DNA of 49,320 nucleotides from assembly GCA_949743265.1 (NCBI GenBank), contig CATJSX010000048.1, forward strand, positions 1 through 49,320. Direction: 5' to 3'. Positions 42,583-49,320 of this stretch are shown piece by piece (position 1 is the stretch's first letter; the number at the start of each line of letters is the position of its first letter). Origin of the DNA: an uncultured Peptococcaceae bacterium (GTDB taxonomy: Bacteria; Bacillota; Peptococcia; Peptococcales; Peptococcaceae). A program made the translations under genes and the position numbers. The notes beneath the pieces are model-generated. The model had not been told where the DNA came from and ran no database searches. It saw only the letters and a program-made list of their open reading frames with translations.

Positions 42583-44379
42583 TTACATAATCCCCGCCAT
42601 ACGGAGCAGTTGTTGGGCATTGGTTGTTTGGCAGCGTCCCGGCGCTATCAGATAATCAAAGCGAATTTCGTTGCCGACATAGTGTTCTGAGAAATGGTAA
42701 TTAACGGCTTTGATTTGTGGATCTTTTTCCAAATCGCATAGTTCAAAATCATGAGTCGAGACTAATGTAATAACCCAATTTTGGGACAAACGACGAACAA
42801 CTGCCGTAGCTCCGATTAAGCGATCAGCGGAATTAGTACCTTTAAAAATTTCATCAATGAGCACTAGCATAGGCTGGTGGTTGGCACAATATTGTACCAT
42901 AGTTTTAATCCGTAAAATTTCAGCATAAAAAGTAGAAATTCCTTGGCTGACGTCATCGTGAACACGCATAGATGTAAAAACTTTCATGATTGAGGTTTCG
43001 ATTTTTTGCGCGCAAACAGCGCCGCCAGCATAAGCCAGAACGAGATTGATCCCTATACTGCGCAGAAAAGTCGTTTTGCCGGACATGTTGGAGCCTGTAA
43101 TAACACAGGTCTGACCTTGGAGCGCAATACTGTTGGCAACCGCTTTTGTTGCTTCAATCAATGGATGCGCCAGTTGCTCGCTGGCAAAATAAGGTTTATT
43201 GCTATCAATAATTGTTGGATAACAGATATTTTCTTTGACTTGTACCAAAACTGCTAAACTTAACAGTTCTTCAAATTCGCCTACGCTTTCCAACCAACCG
43301 CGCATATTTTTTCCATGAGCAGATTTCCACTTTTCTAAAGCTAACAACGCTTGAAAATTCCACATCAATAAACTGCAAGCCGGCCAATAAAGAAGAATAT
43401 TGTAACGCAAGTTAACGATTTCTCCTATTCTGTGCAGTTGTTTAAGTCCTGCTGATGCGCCGCCGTTACTGGTAAGTTTATTTTGCAGGAATTGTAGATG
43501 AGAAGATGTAAAAGTTTCTTTTTCAATAATTTGGAATAACTCTTGGTAAGCGCTGATACAATGGCGTAAAGAAAACAAAGGTTCTAAAACAGCCGTCGCT
43601 TGTCCGTAATATAACATGGTTAATGCTAACTGAGCACAAATTCCTACAGCTGCCCATATACCCGATATGAGCCCTAAAACGCTGAGTCCAATAGCCGCAA
43701 AAGTAGCAATAGGTAAAGCATAAGCCGCCGATTTTATCCATAAAGGCAGACTGTCGCTATCATGCTCGCCATATTTCAAAAAATTTTCGATGCTTTCCTG
43801 AGTTAAATATTGCTTACGGTTAGAAATTCCTGCTGATATAGCTTCAAAATGTACTGCTAATGGAAAATGCTTGGCTAATTCTTGAACGGCTTCCTGTCTG
43901 CTTTGGAGTTGAGCTGATGTAAATTGAGGAGCGGTGAACGCTTTTGCTAAGGCTTGTTGTCCATGAATAGTGTGCGCTACAGATAAATACTGATACAATG
44001 ATGCGTGTCCGAAAATATCTAAATCATTACTTAAAGCGTCTTCTGCTCGTAAAAAAGCGCTGCCGTCTTCTGCAAATGTTTTCCATTGATCGGTTAAGCG
44101 AGCTTGATAACGGTGCAGAACCTGTTCTTTTTGTTCCAAATAAGCCAACTGGTTGGTGTTTTGTCCATATTTAAAAAGTAACAATATAAAAAGAATGGCA
44201 CCAATAAAGCCCAATCCGTAATATAAATTGCCCAAACTTTTGAGACCACCTATAAAACCAATGACGGCTATAGCTGCTGTCAAAAGTCGCAGCGTACTAA
44301 GACGATTCCCTGTTTTGCGGCATTGTTCTTTTTCTGTTTCAACGGCTTTCAGCGCGTTGGTTAATTCGTTTGTTTTCAA
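42583..44379 (-). CDS. Membrane-anchored MutS-like ATPase
   Basis: A 598-residue protein. The C-terminal third is the MutS ATPase: Walker A GSNMSGKTTFLRSIG, later QGISTFYAEILRI, Walker B LVLIDEIFKGTN and the STHD switch in TLVSTHDFEL. The front half lacks MutS mismatch-binding domains I-III and instead carries two membrane spans near the N-terminus (about 33-72) and two near the middle. Such proteins occur in Bacillota and Bacteroidota, function unknown. I chose the TTG at 44379 (MKTNELTNALKAVE) because AAAGGGG lies about eight bases upstream and a good promoter with TATAAT at 44417-44422 lies directly before it; a longer frame would cross this promoter. Confidence 0.88.
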   Translation of the reverse strand: MKTNELTNALKAVETEKEQCRKTGNRLSTLRLLTAAIAVIGFIGGLKSLGNLYYGLGFIGAILFILLLFKYGQNTNQLAYLEQKEQVLHRYQARLTDQWKTFAEDGSAFLRAEDALSNDLDIFGHASLYQYLSVAHTIHGQQALAKAFTAPQFTSAQLQSRQEAVQELAKHFPLAVHFEAISAGISNRKQYLTQESIENFLKYGEHDSDSLPLWIKSAAYALPIATFAAIGLSVLGLISGIWAAVGICAQLALTMLYYGQATAVLEPLFSLRHCISAYQELFQIIEKETFTSSHLQFLQNKLTSNGGASAGLKQLHRIGEIVNLRYNILLYWPACSLLMWNFQALLALEKWKSAHGKNMRGWLESVGEFEELLSLAVLVQVKENICYPTIIDSNKPYFASEQLAHPLIEATKAVANSIALQGQTCVITGSNMSGKTTFLRSIGINLVLAYAGGAVCAQKIETSIMKVFTSMRVHDDVSQGISTFYAEILRIKTMVQYCANHQPMLVLIDEIFKGTNSADRLIGATAVVRRLSQNWVITLVSTHDFELCDLEKDPQIKAVNYHFSEHYVGNEIRFDYLIAPGRCQTTNAQQLLRMAGIM

Positions 44380-44416
44380 TCTGTTCGCCCCTTTTGCTCC
44401 TTGTTCAGTATTTCTG

Positions 44417-44445
44417 ATTATATCATCTTTAGTGTCAAGATGCAA
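44417..44445 (-). promoter_or_regulatory. Sigma-A promoter of the MutS-like gene
   Basis: On the minus strand TTGCAT (44440-44445) and TATAAT (44417-44422), 17-base spacer. Its place decides for the TTG start at 44379. Confidence 0.75.
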
Positions 44446-44548
44446 TTTTTGACAGAGAAACTTTAAATGATTCTTGACAAAACTTAATTTAACCGTTTTT
44501 ACGCTTGTTTCGTTTAAAATTTGTCGTGATAAAATCAGAGCAAAAAAT

Positions 44549-44576
44549 AAATGTTGAGGCGCTTACCCCAACATTT
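44549..44576 (-). terminator. Terminator of the FtsA-like gene
   Basis: Stem AAATGTTG / CAACATTT (44549-44556 and 44569-44576) with more pairing by GG/CC, followed on the minus strand by TTTATTTTTT. Confidence 0.7.
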
Positions 44577-44657
44577 TGTATAGAATCAAATTTCTTCACT
44601 GTTTATACTTTGGCAAACGCTAAAAGTTAATAATTTAGGCTTGCAAAATAATTTTTC

Positions 44658-46682
44658 TTAACCAATATAAACTTGATCACTGTCTTGAAGAATATAAGTA
44701 AAAGGTTCTTCATGATCATTAACTTTACAAATAAGCATATGATTTTGGCTAGCTAATTGTTCGCTGTCAACGAAATTAAATAAATCAAAGAGCATATAAG
44801 GTTCATTATTTTCTTTTGGCGGCAAAACTAATGGTTGACCATTGAGCAAAATTTTGATTTTAGGTTTTTTTTCTGCAGTTTCTTCCAATGGTGAAGGTTC
44901 TTGAACCGTCGGCTTGATTGGCGGTTTGACTGACAGTTGCCGGATATGATCGTTTTCTTTGAGTAGGGTTTCTGGCATGGCTGGTTCGCCGTTAATTAGA
45001 CAAAGTGTATCAAGAGTTAAGCCCATTTGTACCAAAAATTGTCCCAATGTCAAGGCTTCAATAGATTTCAGTTGATCGCCTTCTTTGATGGTATTTTCTG
45101 GTTCAGCTATTTGGCTATTTTGCAAAATCCATTTACCGGCGCGATAAGGTTGTCCGTCAAAATAAACGTCAAACTGTTTGAGATCGTCAACTACTTCGCC
45201 TACCGTACGAGCTGCATCTGCGCCGTTTTCTGCTGGTATAATAGTAATGGCGTCACCCGGGCGTACAGATGATTCCATAGAGGCTGGCTGTCCATTGAGA
45301 TTGATTTCTGCAGGTTTGGCTAAGCCGCCGGAAATATTCTGTACGCGTCCGTCTAATTCATAGCGTAATCGCTTACCCATGTGTCCTACTAATTGCTCAT
45401 ATTTATAGTGACCGCTTAAGATGAGAACGTCAGAGACTTTTAATCCCTCGTAGCGAAACTGCCGCACCTTTTTGCCGTTTACCGTCACTGCGGTAAATTG
45501 ATATTGGTGTTCCATAAAAGCCGTTAGAGCAATACCTAACGGCGTGATATATAGCGGGCTGGCAAAAGCGTCAGCGTCGGTTAAAATCTGCGTCAAGCGG
45601 CTGCCGCCGCCTACGGCAATACGTTTGGTTTCCATATTTAGTTTCGCGCCGAAAACTTGCGCTAAATCAGGGTATAAACTGCCGCCGCCGACTAGAAACA
45701 GTGCCGTTGGAGCCGTTTCGTTCAGCTGCAAGATTTTTTGCGTTACGACATTGACCAGTTGCTCAACGACTGGTTCAAGGGTGTTTAGAACATCAGCACG
45801 GTTGAGCGTTTGTTTGAAACCTAAAATGTCAACAAAAGTAATAGATTTTTTATTGCCGAGCTGTCGTTTGATTTGTTCAGCGGTGGCAAAGTCTGTCAGA
45901 TATTGCTTCATAATAGCTTCGGTGATTTCATCGCCGGCAGTCGTTACCATATCGTAGGCGATTACTTCACCGGCCTTGGAAATGGCAATATCTGACGTCC
46001 CCGCTCCAATATCCACTAGTGCTAGATTGAGCATTCGTACTTCCTGAGGAATAACGATGTTCATGGCAGCGATTGGTTCCAGCGTCAAGCTATGAACTTC
46101 CAGACCACTTTTTTCCACCGCCGAATAAAGACTTTCGACAACACTTTTTGGTAAGAATGCAGCAATCATTGTCATTAAGCAGACGCTGCCATAATGACCA
46201 ACAACGACGCTCATTTCATAGCCGTCAAGTACATAACCGGTTACAATGTGTCCAACACAATAAAAATTGCGATAGTCGCTGTTTTCTTGCAAGACAGCTG
46301 CCTGCGCTTGTTCAATAGCTTCTAATTCCATATGCCGTACGATTTCATTGGTGATAATCTCGCTTTGATTTAGTTTGCGTTCAATGGTAATTTTTTTGGT
46401 TTGCAGAGCTCTTCCGGCGGCGGCAATAGCGACTTCGTGAAGATTGACGTCCAGTCGTTCTTCTAAAATCGTTTTCACCGTGGTGATAGATTGCGCTACT
46501 AAATCAATATTTTCGATTTGCCCATCGTTCATAGCGCGATGACGATATTCTACTTGTTCATGATCCAAAACTTCTAGTTTTTCGTCCTGCATGCGGCAGA
46601 CCAACCCTACCACTGAACGAGTGCCAATGTCTAAAGCAAAAATCAATTCATTCGTTATTTTTTCTGACTCATCTTTTCCCAC
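44658..46682 (-). CDS. FtsA/PilM-like actin-fold ATPase with tandem beta-grasp-like C-terminal repeats
   Basis: A 674-residue protein. Residues 1-395 are an FtsA-type actin fold: phosphate 1 LDIGTRSVVGLV (18-29), SHS2-like 1C region (about 85-200), phosphate 2 LVDIGAGTSDIAISK (222-236) and adenosine FLVGGGSLYPD (329-339). Beyond 395 come at least four related units built as xLNGQP…GD/ND-x-I (about 398-420, 460-482, 506-541, 562-582, 609-674), resembling beta-grasp domains. Canonical FtsA ends with an amphipathic helix, which is not seen. The start is GTG at 46682 with AAAGGAGG seven bases upstream. No FtsZ gene is adjacent, so it may be a paralog active in envelope or secretion processes. Confidence 0.85.
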   Translation of the reverse strand: MGKDESEKITNELIFALDIGTRSVVGLVCRMQDEKLEVLDHEQVEYRHRAMNDGQIENIDLVAQSITTVKTILEERLDVNLHEVAIAAAGRALQTKKITIERKLNQSEIITNEIVRHMELEAIEQAQAAVLQENSDYRNFYCVGHIVTGYVLDGYEMSVVVGHYGSVCLMTMIAAFLPKSVVESLYSAVEKSGLEVHSLTLEPIAAMNIVIPQEVRMLNLALVDIGAGTSDIAISKAGEVIAYDMVTTAGDEITEAIMKQYLTDFATAEQIKRQLGNKKSITFVDILGFKQTLNRADVLNTLEPVVEQLVNVVTQKILQLNETAPTALFLVGGGSLYPDLAQVFGAKLNMETKRIAVGGGSRLTQILTDADAFASPLYITPLGIALTAFMEHQYQFTAVTVNGKKVRQFRYEGLKVSDVLILSGHYKYEQLVGHMGKRLRYELDGRVQNISGGLAKPAEINLNGQPASMESSVRPGDAITIIPAENGADAARTVGEVVDDLKQFDVYFDGQPYRAGKWILQNSQIAEPENTIKEGDQLKSIEALTLGQFLVQMGLTLDTLCLINGEPAMPETLLKENDHIRQLSVKPPIKPTVQEPSPLEETAEKKPKIKILLNGQPLVLPPKENNEPYMLFDLFNFVDSEQLASQNHMLICKVNDHEEPFTYILQDSDQVYIG

Positions 46683-46868
46683 TTTTCTGCCTCCTTTATA
46701 ATTTTAAAGACTGCTTCGTTAAAAATGTTGGCATTTATTTGGCACTATTTTAAAAAAGCGTCTGATGATTTTTTACATTTTACTTTTGTATGCTTATCTT
46801 CTGTCTATATTTTATACGATATAGCAATAAATAGCAAAAGTAAATTCACAAATCGAATAAAAAAACAC

Positions 46869-46895
46869 TAAGTTTTTTGTTTTTCGCGACGATAT
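46869..46895 (+). promoter_or_regulatory. Candidate sigma-D (sigma-28) promoter for the YjfB-like gene
   Basis: TAAG (46869-46872), 15 bases, GACGATAT (46888-46895). The sigma-D consensus TAAA-N15-GCCGATAA differs in one position in the first box and two in the second. It lies 23 bases before the start codon. Confidence 0.55.
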
Positions 46896-46917
46896 ATTGA
46901 CTAGGAGGTGTATAACG

Positions 46918-47103
46918 ATGGATATGTCTGTAATGAGTTCATCAATGCTGTCTAATTTGGCAAGCCTGCAAAGTGCAATCTCAATGACGATGCTTGATCG
47001 CAGTATGGAAATGGCACCGTCAGAGTTAGACGCTATGTTACAAGCGCAGCCGCAGCCGGCTGCTACACCGTCTTTTGGGCATAAACTGGATTTGTATGCC
47101 TAA
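46918..47103 (+). CDS. YjfB-type putative motility protein
   Basis: A 61-residue protein with MSSSMLSNLASLQSAISMTM and LDRSMEMAPSELDAML, which fit the small YjfB family found in motile Bacillota. In Bacillus subtilis the gene is under sigma-D, and a sigma-D-like promoter precedes this one as well. AGGAGGTG lies seven bases before the ATG at 46918. Exact role unknown. Confidence 0.8.
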   Translation: MDMSVMSSSMLSNLASLQSAISMTMLDRSMEMAPSELDAMLQAQPQPAATPSFGHKLDLYA

Positions 47104-47132
47104 ATTTTGGTCTGTCTTTGCACAGGCTTGCT

Positions 47133-47217
47133 CAGACCTGTTGGAAAACTTCCCAAGCATTGTTTAATGACGAAAATTTAGTGTCATGCTTTAGTTATCG
47201 GTTTCCAAACAGGTCTG
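47133..47217 (+). other. Structured leader upstream of the transglycosylase gene
   Basis: Arms CAGACCTGTTGGAAAAC (47133-47149) and GTTTCCAAACAGGTCTG (47201-47217) pair almost fully with one bulge. Inside, AAGCA and TGAC can pair with TGCTT and GTCA. The 3' arm ends about 16 bases before the ribosome site. It may be an RNA control element or attenuator; no known riboswitch class was recognised. Confidence 0.5.
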
Positions 47218-47244
47218 TTTTGATCATATTTTGGGGAGGAAATA

Positions 47245-47907
47245 ATGACTACTATTCGTACCGATTACCAGCAGTATCTGCTGCAAAAAGCGCTTTCGTC
47301 AACTAATAATACTGAAACGACAAATAGCGGCGTTAGTTTTAACCAATTATTGAATGCGTCTCTTTATCCTACTATGCCGACGCAAGAAGAGAGCATCAGC
47401 CTTGATGATATTTTTCAACAAGCTGCGTTGACTTATAGCGTACCAGTTAGTTTGCTGAAAGCAGTTGCCAAGCAGGAATCCAATTTCAATCCTAACGCGG
47501 TATCTTCCGCTGGTGCGCAAGGAATTATGCAGTTGATGCCCAAAACAGCGGCAGCTTTAGGCGTGAGCGATTCTTTTGACGCTAAGGAAAATATTATGGG
47601 CGGCGCTAAATATTTGGCACAGATGCTGACACGTTTTGATAATAATGTTAAACTGGCTTTAGCGGCCTACAATGCTGGCGCTGGCAATGTTGAAAAATAT
47701 GGCGGTGTTCCGCCTTTTGCTGAAACGCAAAACTATGTCGAAAAGGTTCTTTCTTATCTGCAAGACGATCTTTCCGCTGGTTCTTATGTAGCAAAAGATC
47801 AAATGGATTTAAGTGAATTGACCAGCGATTTTTCCTACGATGATTATTTGCTCTTTATTCAGTTAATTAACGCTTGGCTTGACAGTTCGCGTTCATATAT
47901 ATTATAA
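47245..47907 (+). CDS. Lytic transglycosylase (SLT domain)
   Basis: A 220-residue protein. The SLT domain covers about 55-175: catalytic Glu78 in AVAKQESNFNPNAVSSAGAQ, then GIMQLMPKTAAALGV and LAAYNAGAGNVEKYGGVPPF. It cleaves the glycan strand of peptidoglycan. There is no signal peptide, as in YjbJ/CwlQ-type enzymes, so export by another route or with the flagellar machinery is possible. GGGGAGGA precedes the ATG. The gene follows the YjfB-like gene, with a structured leader between them. Confidence 0.92.
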   Translation: MTTIRTDYQQYLLQKALSSTNNTETTNSGVSFNQLLNASLYPTMPTQEESISLDDIFQQAALTYSVPVSLLKAVAKQESNFNPNAVSSAGAQGIMQLMPKTAAALGVSDSFDAKENIMGGAKYLAQMLTRFDNNVKLALAAYNAGAGNVEKYGGVPPFAETQNYVEKVLSYLQDDLSAGSYVAKDQMDLSELTSDFSYDDYLLFIQLINAWLDSSRSYIL

Positions 47908-47964
47908 AACAACGGCAATTCCCTAAAAGGCGCACGCCCATAAGGAAGTTGTATTACCGAAGGG

Positions 47965-47988
47965 CGGCATAGTCAAAAGGCTATGCCG
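47965..47988. terminator. Hairpin between transglycosylase and recombinase
   Basis: Arms CGGCATAG (47965-47972) and CTATGCCG (47981-47988), eight-base loop, with a T-rich run (CTTTTTCTTT) on the plus side. It can end the transglycosylase transcript; the recombinase stop codon lies in the second arm. Confidence 0.5.
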
Positions 47989-49320
47989 TTCTGCTTTTTC
48001 TTTGCCGTTCAATGGTCTGCTTGTCCTCGTCCTGTTCCAGTTCCCCGATAAAGTTCCAGACAATTTCAATCCTCTGTCTGCGGTGTCCACTGGATTTGTC
48101 CGGCGCGTGGACAATGATTTTTTTTACAAACTCATTGACGATAGTAGGCGTTAATTTCCGTATTCCCACATACTTGCGGATAACGGCGGCGAAGCTGTCA
48201 AAATCCGTCCTGTCCTGTTCGTAGGTATCAACGGCGGATTGTTCTGCATTGACCAATTCTGTCAGTTCCTTTTGTTCCGCTTCATACTCGGCGGACAGTT
48301 TCAAAAATCTTTCGTGGCTGATTGTACCGTTAATGTCGTCCTCGTAAATCCGCTTAAAAATATGGTCAAGCTCGGCAATCCGTTTTCTTGCCTGTTGTAA
48401 TTCTTTCTTTTGCCGCTTTACTGCTTTTTCTGCTTCTTCAAACCTCTGCTGATAAACCATGTTTTGAAAACTCTGTATATCGTCAAAAAACATAGCCGTC
48501 ACATCAAATATCCTTTGCAGGACAAACAGCTTTAACGTTTCTTCACGGATATAGTGCATAGTACAATCGCCGGTATTACTTTTGTACTTTGAGCAACGGT
48601 AACAGTCTTGTTCTGGCATCATGTTCTTACCCGTTGCAAAGTGAAGTTTGCTTCCGCAATCGGCACAATACAACAAGCCAGAAAACAGACCTTGACGTTC
48701 AGCCTGCTTTGCGGGGGCGGCGTTTGTTTGCTCTTAATTCCTGCACCCTCTCAAATACCTGTTCCTCGATAATGGCAGGTTGGGTATTGAGGAAAATCCG
48801 TTGATTTTCGGGCGCATTTTGCAGACGCTTTTTCAGTTTGTGGGATTTGGAATAGGTCTTGAAATTGACCATACAGCCCGTATATTCCGGGCGTTCCAAT
48901 ATCCCCCGTATGCTCTCCACAGACCAACGATAAGGATTGTCAGGCATAGTTCTTCCATTCTGCTTTGCATAGTGGGCTTTGACCGTTAAAACCTTATCTG
49001 CCGTCAGCATTTTTGCTATCTGCATTGGTCCTTTTCCTGCAATGCACAAGTCAAAAATCCTCTTTACAACCTCGGCGGCTTCTTCGTCCACAATCCATTT
49101 CTTTTTGTCTGCCGGGTCTTTCCTGTACCCATAGGGCGGATTGGTACAGAGGTGTTCCCCTGCATTACCCTTTGACCGCATGACCGCGCGAATTTTTTTG
49201 CTTGTACCTCGTGCATAAAAGTCGTTAAAAATGTTACGCAAGGGCGCAAAATCATTCTCGCCCTGTGCGCTGTCTACGCCGTCATTGATTGCAATGAAGC
49301 GGACGCCGTTCTGTGGGAAA
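47981..49320 (-). pseudogene. Large serine recombinase of an integrative element, one frameshift, 5' end outside window
   Basis: The frames together give a typical large serine recombinase: FPQNGVRFIAINDGVDSAQG at the window edge, then TSKKIRAVMRSKG and NPPYGYRKDP (recombinase domain), IRGILERPEYTGCMVNFKTY, and in the other frame GLFSGLLYCADCGSKLHFAT (zinc ribbon), followed by a long coiled coil and IVNEFVKKIIVHAP. The frame changes at a run of five G (48713-48717). Removing one base restores KRRPAKQAERQGLFSGLLY, as in relatives. It may be a real frameshift, a slippage site or a sequencing error. It marks the left end of an element extending beyond the window. Confidence 0.88.

Noticed and set aside
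44380-44445. Longer N-terminus of the MutS-like protein starting at 44445
   Set aside because: The -10 box and likely transcription start of its own promoter lie inside this stretch; the TTG at 44379 has the ribosome site.
45544-45957. Plus-strand 137-residue frame opposite the FtsA-like gene
   Set aside because: Lies fully antisense to a well-supported gene, low-complexity composition, no ribosome site.
47104-47240. Cyclic-di-GMP (GEMM) riboswitch before the transglycosylase, suggested by GCACAGGC
   Set aside because: The tetraloop-receptor and second conserved helix are not present; only the generic hairpin remains.
1-49320. CRISPR array
   Set aside because: No set of regularly spaced direct repeats of 24-40 bases was found by reading.

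Overview
The window reads as a chromosomal segment of a low-to-mid GC Bacillota (Firmicutes) bacterium, probably an anaerobic gut or host-associated member of Clostridia or Negativicutes; the class cannot be fixed from the sequence. Support comes from strong AAGGAGG-type ribosome sites, YtrA/BcrA-type ABC systems, a LytTR two-component system, a rubredoxin, a copper-amine-oxidase-N/RsiV-like secreted protein, a YjfB-type motility protein and a long FtsA-like protein. The chromosome appears to be interrupted by at least three foreign segments, each marked by decayed or active mobility genes.

Layout. (1) 1-6.2 kb: type III restriction-modification pair mod (cut by the window edge) and res, then a highly structured non-coding block and decayed mobility genes (mobC with a frameshift, a serine recombinase fragment with a nonsense codon and a frameshift). 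(2) 6.25-10.9 kb, backbone: GntR/YtrA regulator, ABC ATPase and very large permease on the minus strand, divergent from a menA-like UbiA prenyltransferase. (3) 10.9-27.3 kb, an island ending at a tRNA-Leu(CAA) gene next to a tyrosine integrase remnant. It holds an XRE regulator relic, an OmpR-type response regulator and kinase, a run of immunity-like genes (DUF4303, two SMI1/KNR4, ankyrin, a lipoprotein resembling DUF1430 ectodomains, a broken gene), then two lipoproteins, an ABC ATPase, a permease, and a permease fused to a lipoprotein-like propeller domain. (4) 27.3-47.9 kb, backbone: unknown charged protein, LytTR kinase/regulator pair, RsiV-like protein, lantibiotic-protection-type ABC exporter with divergent regulator/kinase/LysR, rubredoxin, amidohydrolase, DASS-family transporter, TetR regulator, Obg GTPase, membrane MutS-like ATPase, FtsA-like protein, YjfB and a lytic transglycosylase. 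(5) 47.98 kb to the end: a large serine recombinase with one frameshift in a G5 run, running off the window, which marks another integrated element.

How the genes work together. The best candidate for an undescribed system is the 11.4-26.6 kb module. The regulator/kinase operon and the lipoprotein-ABC operon 7 kb away share an almost identical tandem TTGAC box with 11-bp period directly upstream. This suggests that one two-component system controls both, and that the immunity-gene block was inserted between parts of one signalling-transport locus. The transport locus has three extracytoplasmic modules (two lipoproteins and one fused to a permease), so an envelope-stress or peptide-sensing/export role is plausible but unproven. 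A second envelope-defence module (BcrA/SpaFEG-like exporter plus two-component system) lies in the backbone at 31.6-36.7 kb. The right-hand backbone end carries a candidate sigma-D promoter before YjfB and a structured element before the transglycosylase, which points to motility or cell-wall remodelling.
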